From positions 1 through 20,399 of the forward strand of contig JBCCFC010000066.1 of assembly GCA_039029935.1 (NCBI GenBank): a DNA stretch of 20,399 nt, given 5' to 3'. This DNA comes from G039029935 sp039029935. GTDB lineage: Bacteria; Chloroflexota; Anaerolineae; Caldilineales; Caldilineaceae. Under the pieces are notes generated by a model. That model did no database searches. It saw only the letters and a program-made list of their open reading frames with translations, and was not told where the DNA came from. This document shows positions 1-8,083 of this stretch, one piece after another. A program made the position numbers and the translations under genes. Within the stretch, counting starts at the first letter, position 1. The number at the start of each line of letters is the position of its first letter.

Positions 1-504
1 ATCATCAAAATTGCCTGCCTTGACCAGATAGGCTGCACCATCATTAATCTCGGCTTGATACAATTTTGTCCAAGGGACGCCGTTAATTTCAGTATCACTA
101 TCGCCCGATGCCACAACCGGATCATAGATGGCAATCAACCCTCTGTCACCAACATTGCCCACAACCACAATCTCTAAGTCACCATCATTGTTAAAATCAC
201 CCAGATCAAAGTGATCCCAATCCCCCTCTGGGCTACTCCATTGAATGGCAGGTGTGTCGCCTGTGTGATAGGCGTCCAGCACGCGGACAAAGCCATCGTC
301 GTCCAGATAGACGATTTCGGCATTGTTGTCACTCTCTTGTGCGGGGGTTACATTGCTTGGGAGAGATGAGGGTGAAGTCTCAGGTGTAGCTGCATGGGCG
401 ATTGATGATTGTGGGGCGAATACGGCTAAGGGGGAAAGGATCAGTACCAGCACAAGCAGGTACTGCATTTGTGTTCTCGACCAATTTTGTTGATATGCCT
501 TCAT
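1..504 (-). CDS. Exported FG-GAP/VCBS-type repeat protein, 5' part only
   Basis: The first 168 codons of a minus-strand gene that runs off the left edge. The ATG at 502-504 is preceded by a good ribosome site (AAGGAGTG, 515-522). The N-terminus reads as a signal peptide: polar start with one Arg (MKAYQQNWSRTQ), hydrophobic core (YLLVLVLILSPLAVFA), then a likely cleavage site after SIAHA near residue 38. A Ser/Thr/Pro-rich linker follows, then an acidic repeat whose DFNNDGDLEIVVV segment matches the calcium-binding DxNxDGxxD loop of FG-GAP/integrin-alpha-type beta-propeller blades. Proteins of this type are secreted or surface exposed, with adhesive or structural roles. The full length and any C-terminal domain lie outside the window, so no specific function can be given. 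Confidence 0.8.
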   Translation of the reverse strand, partial: MKAYQQNWSRTQMQYLLVLVLILSPLAVFAPQSSIAHAATPETSPSSLPSNVTPAQESDNNAEIVYLDDDGFVRVLDAYHTGDTPAIQWSSPEGDWDHFDLGDFNNDGDLEIVVVGNVGDRGLIAIYDPVVASGDSDTEINGVPWTKLYQAEINDGAAYLVKAGNFDD

Positions 505-542
505 GGTTTGTTATCACTCCTTGAAAAGACTCTTCAAACGTA

Positions 543-582
543 GAACGGACATCCTGTCCGCAACGGGCTGGAAGCCCGTGTT
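543..582. repeat. Twin-hairpin intergenic repeat (REP-like)
   Basis: Two perfect palindromes lie side by side: CGGACA-TCC-TGTCCG and ACGGGCT-GGA-AGCCCGT. They fill the 82-nt gap between the 3' end of the SoxA-like gene and the FG-GAP gene. A rearranged copy of the same words occurs near 15330-15352. No T-tract follows, so this is better read as a dispersed REP-type element than as a classical terminator, although the hairpins could stabilise the 3' end of the upstream transcript. Confidence 0.6.
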
Positions 583-586
583 ACAA

Positions 587-3418
587 TTATCCAAAACTCG
601 CTCGTTTCTCCAAATCAGTGGCAAAGGGGGCAGGAACCAGAAAGAGTACTAGGTCTTCTTCGAGCCATAGTTTGACAGGTAAGTCTGCGATCATGCCCTG
701 TGCAAAGGCGGGGCGTTCTGCTGGCAACACCCATGGACAGGCTTGCTCCAGAAAATCGTGCGCCAATGCAGCATCGATCCATGCACCTGCAAAGCCGCTG
801 TCTGGCACGATGATGGCGTGTGGGTCTTCTAGCAGTGCGGTTAGTCCGTCTATCAACGCATCAATATCAGTGTCACCCAACACAAACAGCTCATCCGGTG
901 CGGTGCGCATGGGCAGCGGTGCATCGCTCTGCCGATAACTCTGCCAAAAACTTGCCTGCAAGAGCGCATCAATTGCTGTCGTGGTGGAGACAACGCGGAT
1001 GCCTGAAACCCGTTGGAACAGTGCCGTTTCCTCTGCAATCACCTCGGCAAGCGCATCATCAACGAGTTCATCCAGCGGCACAGGTGTGACATCCGACACA
1101 TCAACCTTTGCCCGTGCGCGTTGGCTCTCTGGATCATAGAACGGCACATCAACCCGCCGTGCAGCCCGTCCATCCACCGTGACTTCGGTTGGCAGTTCGC
1201 CATCAAAGAGAATCAGCCAGCCCAGCATCACGGCCTTGCCAAGTACAGGCGACGCACTGCTAGAGGTCAGATAGCCCGCATACTCATCGCCGTGCCAGAG
1301 AATCGCCCCCTCATACGGTGCTGGCTCATCCGCTCCCAATGTCATCTCAAGCCCCACCAACTGCCGATTTAGTGGCTCCTTGTTGGTACGAATCACCGCT
1401 TGCTTGCCCACAAAATCCTGCTGCTTGTCAAGCTTAACCATCCACTCGTGGTGGATACGGCGTGGCGTCGAGTCCAAATCGGTGTCCTGCCCCACGATGA
1501 TATGCCCTTTGTCCAGACGACACTGCATCAATGTCTCCAGCCCATGTGGTTTGATCCCCAAGTCTTTGCCCAAGGCCATCAGCCGCCGCCACAAGGTGAC
1601 AGAATTCTTGGCGTCATGATGTAGCTCAAAGGAAATTTCACCCGTAAAACTAAGCCGAAACACTTTACAATCGACGCCTGCAACGGTTGCATTTGTATGA
1701 CGCATGAAGCGCGGTTGCTTGGTTAGCCCCGCCCGTGCCAGCAAAATCGGCGCAAGTGGTCCTGTGATGTTGATGGCCCCCAGAATAAGCGTTTGGTTAA
1801 AGATGCGTACATCCAGCCCCCAAGATTCTGCCCAATCACGCACCCATACTTCCATCATGGTTGCGCCACCGCTGGTAAAGGTTAATGTGTAATGGGTTTC
1901 ATCATCACAGGCGATTAGCCCATCATCCAGCACATAGCCACGCTCATTCAGAATGAGGACATAGCGAGAACGCCCCGGCTTGATGGTTGATACCTGTGTC
2001 GGATAGAGCCGCTCCAGCAGTTCTAACGCATCCGGTCCAGAGATCAACATCTTGCCCAAGGTGCTGACATCACCAATGGAAACAGCCTCACGCACCGCCC
2101 AATATTCGTCATGGGTTTGCCGTGTCTTTTTGCCATGCTTGCCTGGATAGACCCAAGGACGCCACCAGCCACCGATGCGGTCCATCTGCGCCCCCAGTCG
2201 TTGATGTTCCCCATCCAGCCCTGTGCGCGGTGTCGCCCGATTGTAAGCCCCGGCTGAGACTTCACCCAACGTCAACTGCCGTGTCATCGGTCGTGCCGTA
2301 AAGGGGGCTTGTAGCTCTTCACCCCGATCTGCCAAAAAGCTGCGGATGTAGGGCAAACAGGCGGACCCTTGACACGTGCCTGTTCCCGCCAGTGTTGCCC
2401 GTTTGACCAACTCTAGCTCTTCAAAGCCCTGCTCCCAAATAAAGTCTAAATCTGCAACAGAAACGCCCGCACAGTGACAGACCATGCCTGATGTGGGGCA
2501 TTTTGGAATATCCGACTCTTGTCCCGCATCGCCGACCACGCGCACCATTCCTGCATCGCACGTGCCATTTGCCATGCGCACCAACGCATCACGCGGATGC
2601 AAGCCTAGCCCCACGGCAACGGTATCACACGGAATACGCTCCTCGCCGCCATCAGCCATCTGTATCACAACCGCGCCAACCTGCCCACTGCCGCCGTTCT
2701 CCTCAAAGCGCACAATATCACCCAGAACAGGTCGCACATTCAACCCCACTGGTATTTCACCCACCGCAACAATCTCGCCCAACTCAACCCCAGCAGCGGC
2801 CAATTGCTCGGCAGCGTAGGCCGTCACAATCCCGGCCAGATGATTGCCCTCGGCCACAGGCTGAATCTCCGCCGCACCCGTGGCAATCACAATCTCCTCT
2901 TCGGGATGGATAAACCACATCTCACGCTCGCCAGCAGATGTCACGCGGGCAACGACCTCTGGCCCCGCATAGATGCCCATGACCTCTTGCCCATGATTGG
3001 CATCCAACGTGATGACATGTTTGCCCGCCGCTTCTGCGTTTGACGCTTCTGCCATGCCCGTAGTTCCCATACCGATTACTACGACATCGCAATGTAGATT
3101 GCGCACAGGCACAGGCTCGGCCTCGGCAGGCACATCCAAGTGTAGCGGTGGATATGTGCCGCCATCGTGTTGGTGATGATCGCGCTCGACTATCATCCCC
3201 GGATAGGGCTGCACCTGACATGTGCGTATATACGAAACGCCGTCAACCGTCGCCAGACAATGGGGACAGTCGCCCCCCATACAAAGACACCCACCCTGTG
3301 TCGGCGGTGTGTCCGCTTTAAGCATGGTGACAAGTAGATTGTCTCCATCTATATATTCGACAGGCTTTCCATCGACAACCAGCCGCGCTGCTGGAGTTGT
3401 TCTATTTTGGTTGTTCAT
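587..3418 (-). CDS. SoxA-like multidomain oxidoreductase (sarcosine oxidase alpha type) with SoxG-like C-terminus
   Basis: 943 residues with the domain order of heterotetrameric sarcosine oxidase alpha subunit. Residues about 10-95 form a 2Fe-2S domain with ligands C46, C51, C54 and C67. Residues about 109-300 are a compact FAD/NAD-binding unit (GMGTTG at 116-121, IVIATGA near 176-182), shorter than usual. Residues about 310-370 are a BFD/SoxA-A3-like Fe-S domain (CHC at 314-316, CQGSAC at 349-354). Residues about 435-780 are a GcvT/aminomethyltransferase domain (SFTGEISFELH, RLDKGHIIVGQDTD), expected to pass a one-carbon unit to tetrahydrofolate. The last ~150 residues (CPW...ADLPVKLWLEEDLVLFLVPAPFATDL) resemble the SoxG gamma subunit, so an alpha-gamma fusion is inferred. 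No soxB or soxD is in the window, so the substrate (sarcosine, dimethylglycine or another N-methyl compound) is open. It is last in a minus-strand cluster, 124 nt after the SDR gene. Confidence 0.8.
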   Translation of the reverse strand: MNNQNRTTPAARLVVDGKPVEYIDGDNLLVTMLKADTPPTQGGCLCMGGDCPHCLATVDGVSYIRTCQVQPYPGMIVERDHHQHDGGTYPPLHLDVPAEAEPVPVRNLHCDVVVIGMGTTGMAEASNAEAAGKHVITLDANHGQEVMGIYAGPEVVARVTSAGEREMWFIHPEEEIVIATGAAEIQPVAEGNHLAGIVTAYAAEQLAAAGVELGEIVAVGEIPVGLNVRPVLGDIVRFEENGGSGQVGAVVIQMADGGEERIPCDTVAVGLGLHPRDALVRMANGTCDAGMVRVVGDAGQESDIPKCPTSGMVCHCAGVSVADLDFIWEQGFEELELVKRATLAGTGTCQGSACLPYIRSFLADRGEELQAPFTARPMTRQLTLGEVSAGAYNRATPRTGLDGEHQRLGAQMDRIGGWWRPWVYPGKHGKKTRQTHDEYWAVREAVSIGDVSTLGKMLISGPDALELLERLYPTQVSTIKPGRSRYVLILNERGYVLDDGLIACDDETHYTLTFTSGGATMMEVWVRDWAESWGLDVRIFNQTLILGAINITGPLAPILLARAGLTKQPRFMRHTNATVAGVDCKVFRLSFTGEISFELHHDAKNSVTLWRRLMALGKDLGIKPHGLETLMQCRLDKGHIIVGQDTDLDSTPRRIHHEWMVKLDKQQDFVGKQAVIRTNKEPLNRQLVGLEMTLGADEPAPYEGAILWHGDEYAGYLTSSSASPVLGKAVMLGWLILFDGELPTEVTVDGRAARRVDVPFYDPESQRARAKVDVSDVTPVPLDELVDDALAEVIAEETALFQRVSGIRVVSTTTAIDALLQASFWQSYRQSDAPLPMRTAPDELFVLGDTDIDALIDGLTALLEDPHAIIVPDSGFAGAWIDAALAHDFLEQACPWVLPAERPAFAQGMIADLPVKLWLEEDLVLFLVPAPFATDLEKRASFG

Positions 3419-3497
3419 ATAATTTTGCTTGTTGTGTATATTACTCAGTAATCGGTGTCTCAGTATTCAGTGTGTCGGTATTCGGCTACTGACGACA

Positions 3498-3537
3498 GAC
3501 CTACCGACCTACTGACCTACTGGCCTACCGACCTACT
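3498..3537. repeat. Five tandem 8-bp repeats (GACCTACY)
   Basis: Five head-to-tail octamers (GACCTACC, GACCTACT, GACCTACT, GGCCTACC, GACCTACT) lie between the SDR stop and the SoxA-like start. The preceding bases (about 3445-3492) are also built from degenerate CAGTATTCAG/TCGGTATTCGG words. The tract differs in composition from the flanking genes and is typical of short tandem intergenic repeats. No protein role is seen. Confidence 0.75.
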
Positions 3538-3542
3538 TTCTT

Positions 3543-4418
3543 CTATAACTTAATGTCAACGCCCAACGCTTCACCAACACGTGTCGCAATATTCTCCTCA
3601 TCAGACCAGCGATTGCCATAAATCAGTGAGCCATCCACGACCAGCGCATGACCGCTGACAAAGCTGCCATCATCTGATGCCAGGTAGACTGCTGCCGCAG
3701 CGATATCCGCTGGCGATGCTGAACGATTCACGGGCTGGGCTTGTGTAAAGGCTTCCTCCAAATAGGCCATCGCCTCATCTTTCTTCTCTTGCGATAAATC
3801 GCGCCCCTCTTCGCCAAGAAAAATCGGTGTGGGAATCGCACCAGGACAAATACTATTGACACGGATGCCGTGGGGTCCCAACTCGGCAGCGATAGAACGG
3901 CTGAGATGGATAACACCGGCCTTGGCCGCACTGTAGACGGCTGGTCCCATGCCCGAACGTAGCCCTGCCACGCTGCCCGTGTTGATGATGCTCCCGCTGC
4001 CCTGCGCTTTCATGATAGGTGCAACATGCTTCATCCCCAACATCGGCCCACGCAGTAACACACCGATGGTCGCATCAAAGCCATCCATATCGATCTCATC
4101 CACATTGCCGCTCACCCCACCATAGCCAGCGTTGTTAAACAGACAATCCACACGACCATAGGTGGCAACGACCAAGTCAATCATGGCCTTGACATCAGCC
4201 TCTTGGCTTACATCCGTGTGAATATAGACCGCCGCCTTGTCGTGCTGCGCACAGAGTTCTGCACAAAGAGCCTGCCCCGCCTCATCTTGGATATCAGCCA
4301 CCACAACGCTGGCCCCCTCCTGAACAAAGCGTCGAACGGTTGCGGCACCGATACCGCTGGCTCCGCCTGTGATGACCGCGATTTTGTTGTATAGCCGATT
4401 GGTTATGTTGTAATTCAT
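3543..4418 (-). CDS. Short-chain dehydrogenase/reductase (classical SDR)
   Basis: A 291-residue cytosolic NAD(P)-dependent oxidoreductase. The Rossmann motif TGGASGIG is at 17-24, and Asp42 after the second strand suggests preference for NAD. NNAG is at 95-98. The active-site residues are Ser149, Tyr162 and Lys166 (YSAAK), and CPGAIPTP is at 191-198. The usual tetrad Asn (VNLxG) is replaced: the matching segment reads GVLLRG (119-124), with Leu at the Asn position. The C-terminus (SGHALVVDGS) is standard, followed by a ~30-residue tail. The ATG follows the hemY stop by 10 nt, and its ribosome site (AAGGAA, 4425-4430) overlaps that stop codon, so the two are probably co-translated. The substrate cannot be told from sequence. 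Confidence 0.88.
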   Translation of the reverse strand: MNYNITNRLYNKIAVITGGASGIGAATVRRFVQEGASVVVADIQDEAGQALCAELCAQHDKAAVYIHTDVSQEADVKAMIDLVVATYGRVDCLFNNAGYGGVSGNVDEIDMDGFDATIGVLLRGPMLGMKHVAPIMKAQGSGSIINTGSVAGLRSGMGPAVYSAAKAGVIHLSRSIAAELGPHGIRVNSICPGAIPTPIFLGEEGRDLSQEKKDEAMAYLEEAFTQAQPVNRSASPADIAAAAVYLASDDGSFVSGHALVVDGSLIYGNRWSDEENIATRVGEALGVDIKL

Positions 4419-4428
4419 GTCTTATTCC

Positions 4429-5844
4429 TTATTCTGAACCCATTATCATGTTTGCAGCGTCTTTCCCCTGCCGTACACAATCAGGAATCCCTACACCACC
4501 ATAAAACCCACCTGCCAAATACAGGTTATCCGGCAAACCTGCTCGCATTGTATTTACCCGCTCAACATGCCCTACATCGTACTGCGGCTGCGCATTCATC
4601 CAGCGATTGACGCGGTCAAATATGGGTGTTGCGTCAATGCCCATTAACTTTCGCAATTCGGTACGCGCTGTCGCCCGAATCATCTCATCGGGCTGAGACA
4701 TAATCTCAGGGTTACGTGTACCGCCAAAGAAGACGCGGAGCAGCGCATAACCATCGGGCGCACGGAGGTTAAATTTGCTCGATGCCCATGTCATGCTGTT
4801 GATTGGACGTTGCTCGACGCGAGGAATGACCATGCCAAAGCCATCAAGGGGGTGGTCAATTTCATCACGACGAAAGGCAAAGGTAATGGTTCCTGTGCTG
4901 ACGGCGCGGAATGTGGCAAGTTGTGTAGAGATCGCAGGGAGCATTTCTTGGACGATGGTGGCCGTTGCAGGTGGCGGGGCAGTCATCACCACGTGCTTTG
5001 CCGAGATGATTTCGCCGCTAGCAAGGTGTAGTTGATAGCCCTTTTGATGATGGGTCATACGTTGGACAGCCGTATTGAGTGATATTTGTCCTTGTGATGA
5101 CGCTTGTAAGTGGATTGCCAGCGTTTTTGTCAACACCTCGGTCCCACCCTTGAATGAGGTGAAAACAAAGCGTTTGCCGGGGTTGGCCTTGACGCGTTTG
5201 GCCGCTTCCTCCGTCGCAACTGCCATGCCCTTGGTCAGGCTTCCGTATTTTTTCTCCATCTGCACAAAGCGCGGAAAAGTTGCCAGCATACTCTGTTCGT
5301 CTGGGTGCGCATTGTAGATACCACAGATTAACGGGTCGGCCAGGCGCGTCAACACTTCATCACCCATCCGACGGCGCACAAACGCACTCACCGACTCATC
5401 GCCCTCCTCCAGACGCGGCGGAATGCTGATCTCCTTCTGGACCCGTTTCTTGCCCGCCTCCGAAATCAGCGGTGAGTCAAGAAAAGTCTCCATGTCACCA
5501 GGTACGATGAGATTTAACCCTTTGGGGAGCAGGACGGGTTCGCCATCTTTCAACACAAACACCCGCCGCCGTTCTTCATTCGCAGGCAGCAATTCGTCCT
5601 CCAGTCCAATTTCCCTCGCAAGGTCTACGGCCCAAGGTTTTTGCACCGCTAAAAAGGCATCGGCGGCGCGTTCGACCAAAAAATTGCCCGCAGGATGGTC
5701 GATATGGTCACTTTGGACTTTGCCGCCGAGACGGTTGGATTGTTCGAGCAGGGTGTAGTCGATGCCCGCCTGTTGCAGATACCAGGCCGTACTAAGTCCG
5801 GTGATGCCACCGCCGATAATGGCGACAGGTGTTGATGTATGCAT
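4429..5844 (-). CDS. hemY: HemY-type protoporphyrinogen IX / coproporphyrinogen III oxidase
   Basis: A 471-residue FAD enzyme of late haem biosynthesis. It oxidises protoporphyrinogen IX or, in the coproporphyrin-dependent branch, coproporphyrinogen III, using oxygen (also named hemG or cgoX). The N-terminal FAD motif is GGGITG (11-16), with Glu34 at the end of the second strand (LLEQSNRLGGKV). LADPLICGIYNAHPDEQS lies in the middle region, and the C-terminal family signature GGFYGGVGIPDCV closes the FAD site. Length is normal for the family. It starts 15 nt after the VOC gene stop, with only a weak purine tract (AAGAGAG), and is followed by the SDR gene after 10 nt, suggesting one transcript. 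No other haem genes are in the window. The sequence alone does not decide between the proto- and copro- substrates. Confidence 0.92.
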   Translation of the reverse strand: MHTSTPVAIIGGGITGLSTAWYLQQAGIDYTLLEQSNRLGGKVQSDHIDHPAGNFLVERAADAFLAVQKPWAVDLAREIGLEDELLPANEERRRVFVLKDGEPVLLPKGLNLIVPGDMETFLDSPLISEAGKKRVQKEISIPPRLEEGDESVSAFVRRRMGDEVLTRLADPLICGIYNAHPDEQSMLATFPRFVQMEKKYGSLTKGMAVATEEAAKRVKANPGKRFVFTSFKGGTEVLTKTLAIHLQASSQGQISLNTAVQRMTHHQKGYQLHLASGEIISAKHVVMTAPPPATATIVQEMLPAISTQLATFRAVSTGTITFAFRRDEIDHPLDGFGMVIPRVEQRPINSMTWASSKFNLRAPDGYALLRVFFGGTRNPEIMSQPDEMIRATARTELRKLMGIDATPIFDRVNRWMNAQPQYDVGHVERVNTMRAGLPDNLYLAGGFYGGVGIPDCVRQGKDAANMIMGSE

Positions 5845-5859
5845 TGTGAAGATACTCTC

Positions 5860-6258
5860 TTAAATATAATTTGATACTTCAATCAGATTATCATCGGGGT
5901 CACGGACATAGACAGAAATCATCTCCCCAGTTGCCCCCGTGCGTGGAACAGGCCCTTCAAGAAGAGAGACGCCACAGGATTCGATGTGGGCAATCACATC
6001 CACAAGCGGTGTGGTGGTGATAAAACAAAGGTCGCCCGATCCGGGTGTGGGCACATCTGCTTTGGGTTCAAATTCATTGCCTGCTTCGTGCAGATTGATT
6101 TTTTGCTTGCCAAAGGTGAGTGCTTTGCGTACTGTCCCAGAGGCATGACCAAAGGCCACCTCCTCCATCCCTAGTACACGCGTATAGAAGTCACAAGTAG
6201 CAGTTAGATCACGCACAGTCAGTACCAAGTGATCCAGCCGATCAATTTGAAAAGCCAT
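5860..6258 (-). CDS. VOC superfamily (glyoxalase/bleomycin-resistance fold) protein
   Basis: A 132-residue protein with paired beta-alpha-beta-beta-beta modules. It begins IDRLDHLVLTVRDL, followed by FYTRVLGM and KINLHEAG, and ends VYVRDPDDNLIEVSNY. Candidate metal ligands are His10, His57 and Glu127, the usual VOC positions. The family includes glyoxalases, extradiol dioxygenases, isomerases and drug-binding proteins. This small single-domain type is usually unassigned. The ATG has a clear GAGGAG site (6267-6272) 8 nt upstream. It is the first gene of the minus-strand cluster leading into hemY, so its promoter probably drives that cluster. A link to haem synthesis is only suggested by position. 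Confidence 0.88.
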   Translation of the reverse strand: MAFQIDRLDHLVLTVRDLTATCDFYTRVLGMEEVAFGHASGTVRKALTFGKQKINLHEAGNEFEPKADVPTPGSGDLCFITTTPLVDVIAHIESCGVSLLEGPVPRTGATGEMISVYVRDPDDNLIEVSNYI

Positions 6259-6464
6259 AGTTTATTCTCCTCATGGTTACATGATTATGAATCCTCTATT
6301 ATTCACCTAGATAGAGGCTCTTGGCAAATTTACGCCTTGCTTATTCTTTCTTTACACATGCTCTGTTTTTGGATAAGATGAGATTGATAAATTAACCGCA
6401 GAGAACGCTGAGAACGCTGAGAGTTGTTAGCGTGGAAGGCTATAGTCACAGGTTTGAGGTAATA
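6259..6464. promoter_or_regulatory. Divergent intergenic region between VOC gene and dehydratase gene
   Basis: About 200 nt carrying the start signals of two divergent genes. An inverted repeat CCTCTAT/ATAGAGG (6293-6299 and 6311-6317, 11-nt spacer) lies near the VOC side and could be an operator. Near the dehydratase gene there is a short duplication, GAGAACGCT twice (about 6404-6421), inside a CAGAGAACGCTGAG context that resembles a common bacterial intergenic repeat. I could not assign -35/-10 boxes with confidence. Confidence 0.4.
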
Positions 6465-7466
6465 ATGAAACCAATGTCAACAACATTTCATGGACTGGAA
6501 TCAATTCAACAGGCTGAAACACGTATCCGTCCCTACATTCGACAAACCCTGCTGGACCATTCACCCTATTACAGCCAGCGTACTGAGGATCACAACACAT
6601 CGGTCTATTTTAAATGTGAAAACCTACAGCATACGGGTTCATTCAAGGCGCGTGGTGCATTGAATAAGATATTGTCATTAAACGATGACGAGTCTCAGCG
6701 GGGAATCATCACGGCATCATCGGGGAATCATGGGGCAGCTTGCGCCTTTGCCATGCAGAAAGTTGGTGTCAAGGGCATTGTCTATGTTCCCGAAACGGCA
6801 TCCGAAACCAAAATTGCGGCCATTCGAAGGCTTGGTGCAGAGGTTCGTCTCTTTGGCACTGATGGCCTAGACACTGAACTAGAGGCGCGCGCACAGGCCA
6901 AGGCCAACGGCATGACCTTCATCTCCCCATATAACGACGCTGAGGTAGTCGCTGGGCAGGGGACGATTGGTCCAGAGCTATTGGTGCAATTGCCTGACAC
7001 CGATATGGTCTATCTCGCTGTTGGTGGCGGTGGCTTGATTGGTGGTGTTGCCGCTGCACTCAAAGCCCTCAAACCATCCGTCGAAGTGATCGGCTGCTCA
7101 CCCGTCAACTCACAGGTTATGGCCGAATCTGTCGCTGCGGGTGAAATCCTCGACTTGCCCTCATTACCCACACTCTCCGATGGCACGGCAGGCGGCGTTG
7201 AGCCAGAATCAATCACCTTCCCCCTCTGCCGTGATCTGGTGGACCGCTATGTCTCCGTCACCGAAGAGGAGATTGCACAGAGTTTACGTGAATTTATGGG
7301 TACACAACATATGCTCATTGAAGGCGCAGCAGCGGTAGCGATTGCAGCGTTTGTCCAAGAGTGTGCGGTGACACCTAAACGATTTGCAGAGAAGAATGTG
7401 GTGATTGTACTCTGCGGTGCGAATATCAGTTTGAAGACATTGGCGGATGTATTAAATGGTGCGTAA
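6465..7466 (+). CDS. Threonine/serine dehydratase-type PLP enzyme (fold type II)
   Basis: A 333-residue PLP enzyme. The motif KCENLQHTGSFKARGA contains the PLP-binding lysine (residue 61 from this start). SSGNHG (84-89) and the phosphate-binding GGGGLIGG (from 186) follow, and the C-terminal VLCGAN segment contacts the PLP ring. There is no C-terminal ACT domain, so it fits the unregulated catabolic threonine dehydratase / serine racemase / hydroxyaspartate dehydratase group rather than biosynthetic IlvA. The likely reaction is deamination of threonine or serine to a 2-oxo acid and ammonia. I prefer the ATG at 6465, with GAGGT at 6456-6460. An in-frame GTG at 6432 and an ATG at 6474 are alternatives. 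The gene is transcribed away from the VOC-hemY cluster and appears monocistronic. Confidence 0.88.
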   Translation: MKPMSTTFHGLESIQQAETRIRPYIRQTLLDHSPYYSQRTEDHNTSVYFKCENLQHTGSFKARGALNKILSLNDDESQRGIITASSGNHGAACAFAMQKVGVKGIVYVPETASETKIAAIRRLGAEVRLFGTDGLDTELEARAQAKANGMTFISPYNDAEVVAGQGTIGPELLVQLPDTDMVYLAVGGGGLIGGVAAALKALKPSVEVIGCSPVNSQVMAESVAAGEILDLPSLPTLSDGTAGGVEPESITFPLCRDLVDRYVSVTEEEIAQSLREFMGTQHMLIEGAAAVAIAAFVQECAVTPKRFAEKNVVIVLCGANISLKTLADVLNGA

Positions 7467-7507
7467 ATTGAGCGACTGTTGATAGTTTGATAGAATAGCC
7501 ACGTACC

Positions 7508-7531
7508 AATTTTTACAATAATTTTTACAAG
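7508..7531. repeat. 12-bp tandem duplication
   Basis: AATTTTTACAAT is followed directly by AATTTTTACAAG, upstream of the DUF983 gene. The tract is AT-rich and could include promoter elements or be a simple slippage product. Confidence 0.45.
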
Positions 7532-7603
7532 CCGAGGTTGTTCACAGGCTATTCGCAAATTGAGACAATCTGGAACGTATATAACAGGAAAATTTTATCT
7601 ATC

Positions 7604-7960
7604 ATGGCTCGTCCACCACTCTTTGAATCGTTGATACAATCACGCTGTCCCGCCTGCCGACAAGGGCCAATTTTTGAGACCTTTCTCAAAATGTACCCAA
7701 CCTGTTCTGTCTGTGGCACAGTGTTTGAGCGCGAACATGGATACTTCTTGGTGTCCATGTTTTTTGGCTATGCCCTCAACGGCTTTTTGTTTATCCCCAT
7801 CGCCCTCTATGGCTACTTCACAGACCAAATTATACCCATTGCCATCGGCATTGGCGTTGCCCTTGTGCTGCTGATTGTGCCAACCTTTCACTACGCCCGT
7901 GTGCTGTGGATGTATGTGGATCAGATGCTCGACCCACGACGAGATTCGCAGATACCATAG
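7604..7960 (+). CDS. DUF983 family zinc-ribbon membrane protein
   Basis: 118 residues. The N-terminal zinc ribbon has CPAC (15-18) and CSVC (34-37), followed by FEREHGYFLVSMFFGYALN, the DUF983 signature, then two predicted membrane helices (roughly 54-72 and 77-97) and a short charged tail. Family members are small membrane proteins of unknown role, often near respiratory genes. The ATG at 7604 is chosen because homology begins just after it. A TTG at 7538 would add 22 non-family residues. The ribosome site is weak (AGGA about 14-15 nt upstream). Confidence 0.8.
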   Translation: MARPPLFESLIQSRCPACRQGPIFETFLKMYPTCSVCGTVFEREHGYFLVSMFFGYALNGFLFIPIALYGYFTDQIIPIAIGIGVALVLLIVPTFHYARVLWMYVDQMLDPRRDSQIP

Positions 7961-8024
7961 CGCATAGATATCTTTGAGGTGAAACCTTCGGGGGTAACGA
8001 GAAATAGTTCGGGTGATTCGGCTA

Positions 8025-8030
8025 TATAAT
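8025..8030 (+). promoter_or_regulatory. Candidate -10 box of the methyltransferase-AftA-folB operon
   Basis: A TATAAT hexamer within GCTATATAAT lies 54 nt before the methyltransferase start codon. No convincing -35 box is seen at 16-18 nt upstream, so this is tentative. Confidence 0.3.
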
Positions 8031-8083
8031 CGGCACCGCCCGGAGGTTGTGTTATGCATGTTGGATAATCAAAAGGAGCAAAC

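Noticed and set aside
2484..2913. Plus-strand open frames opposite the SoxA-like gene
   Set aside because: Pro/Arg/His-rich composition and no recognisable motif. They lie fully within a well-supported minus-strand gene.
7961..8083. Riboswitch upstream of the methyltransferase operon
   Set aside because: Some short complementary words exist (ACCTTCGGGGGT), but no known riboswitch core was recognised and the leader after the -10 box is only about 50 nt.
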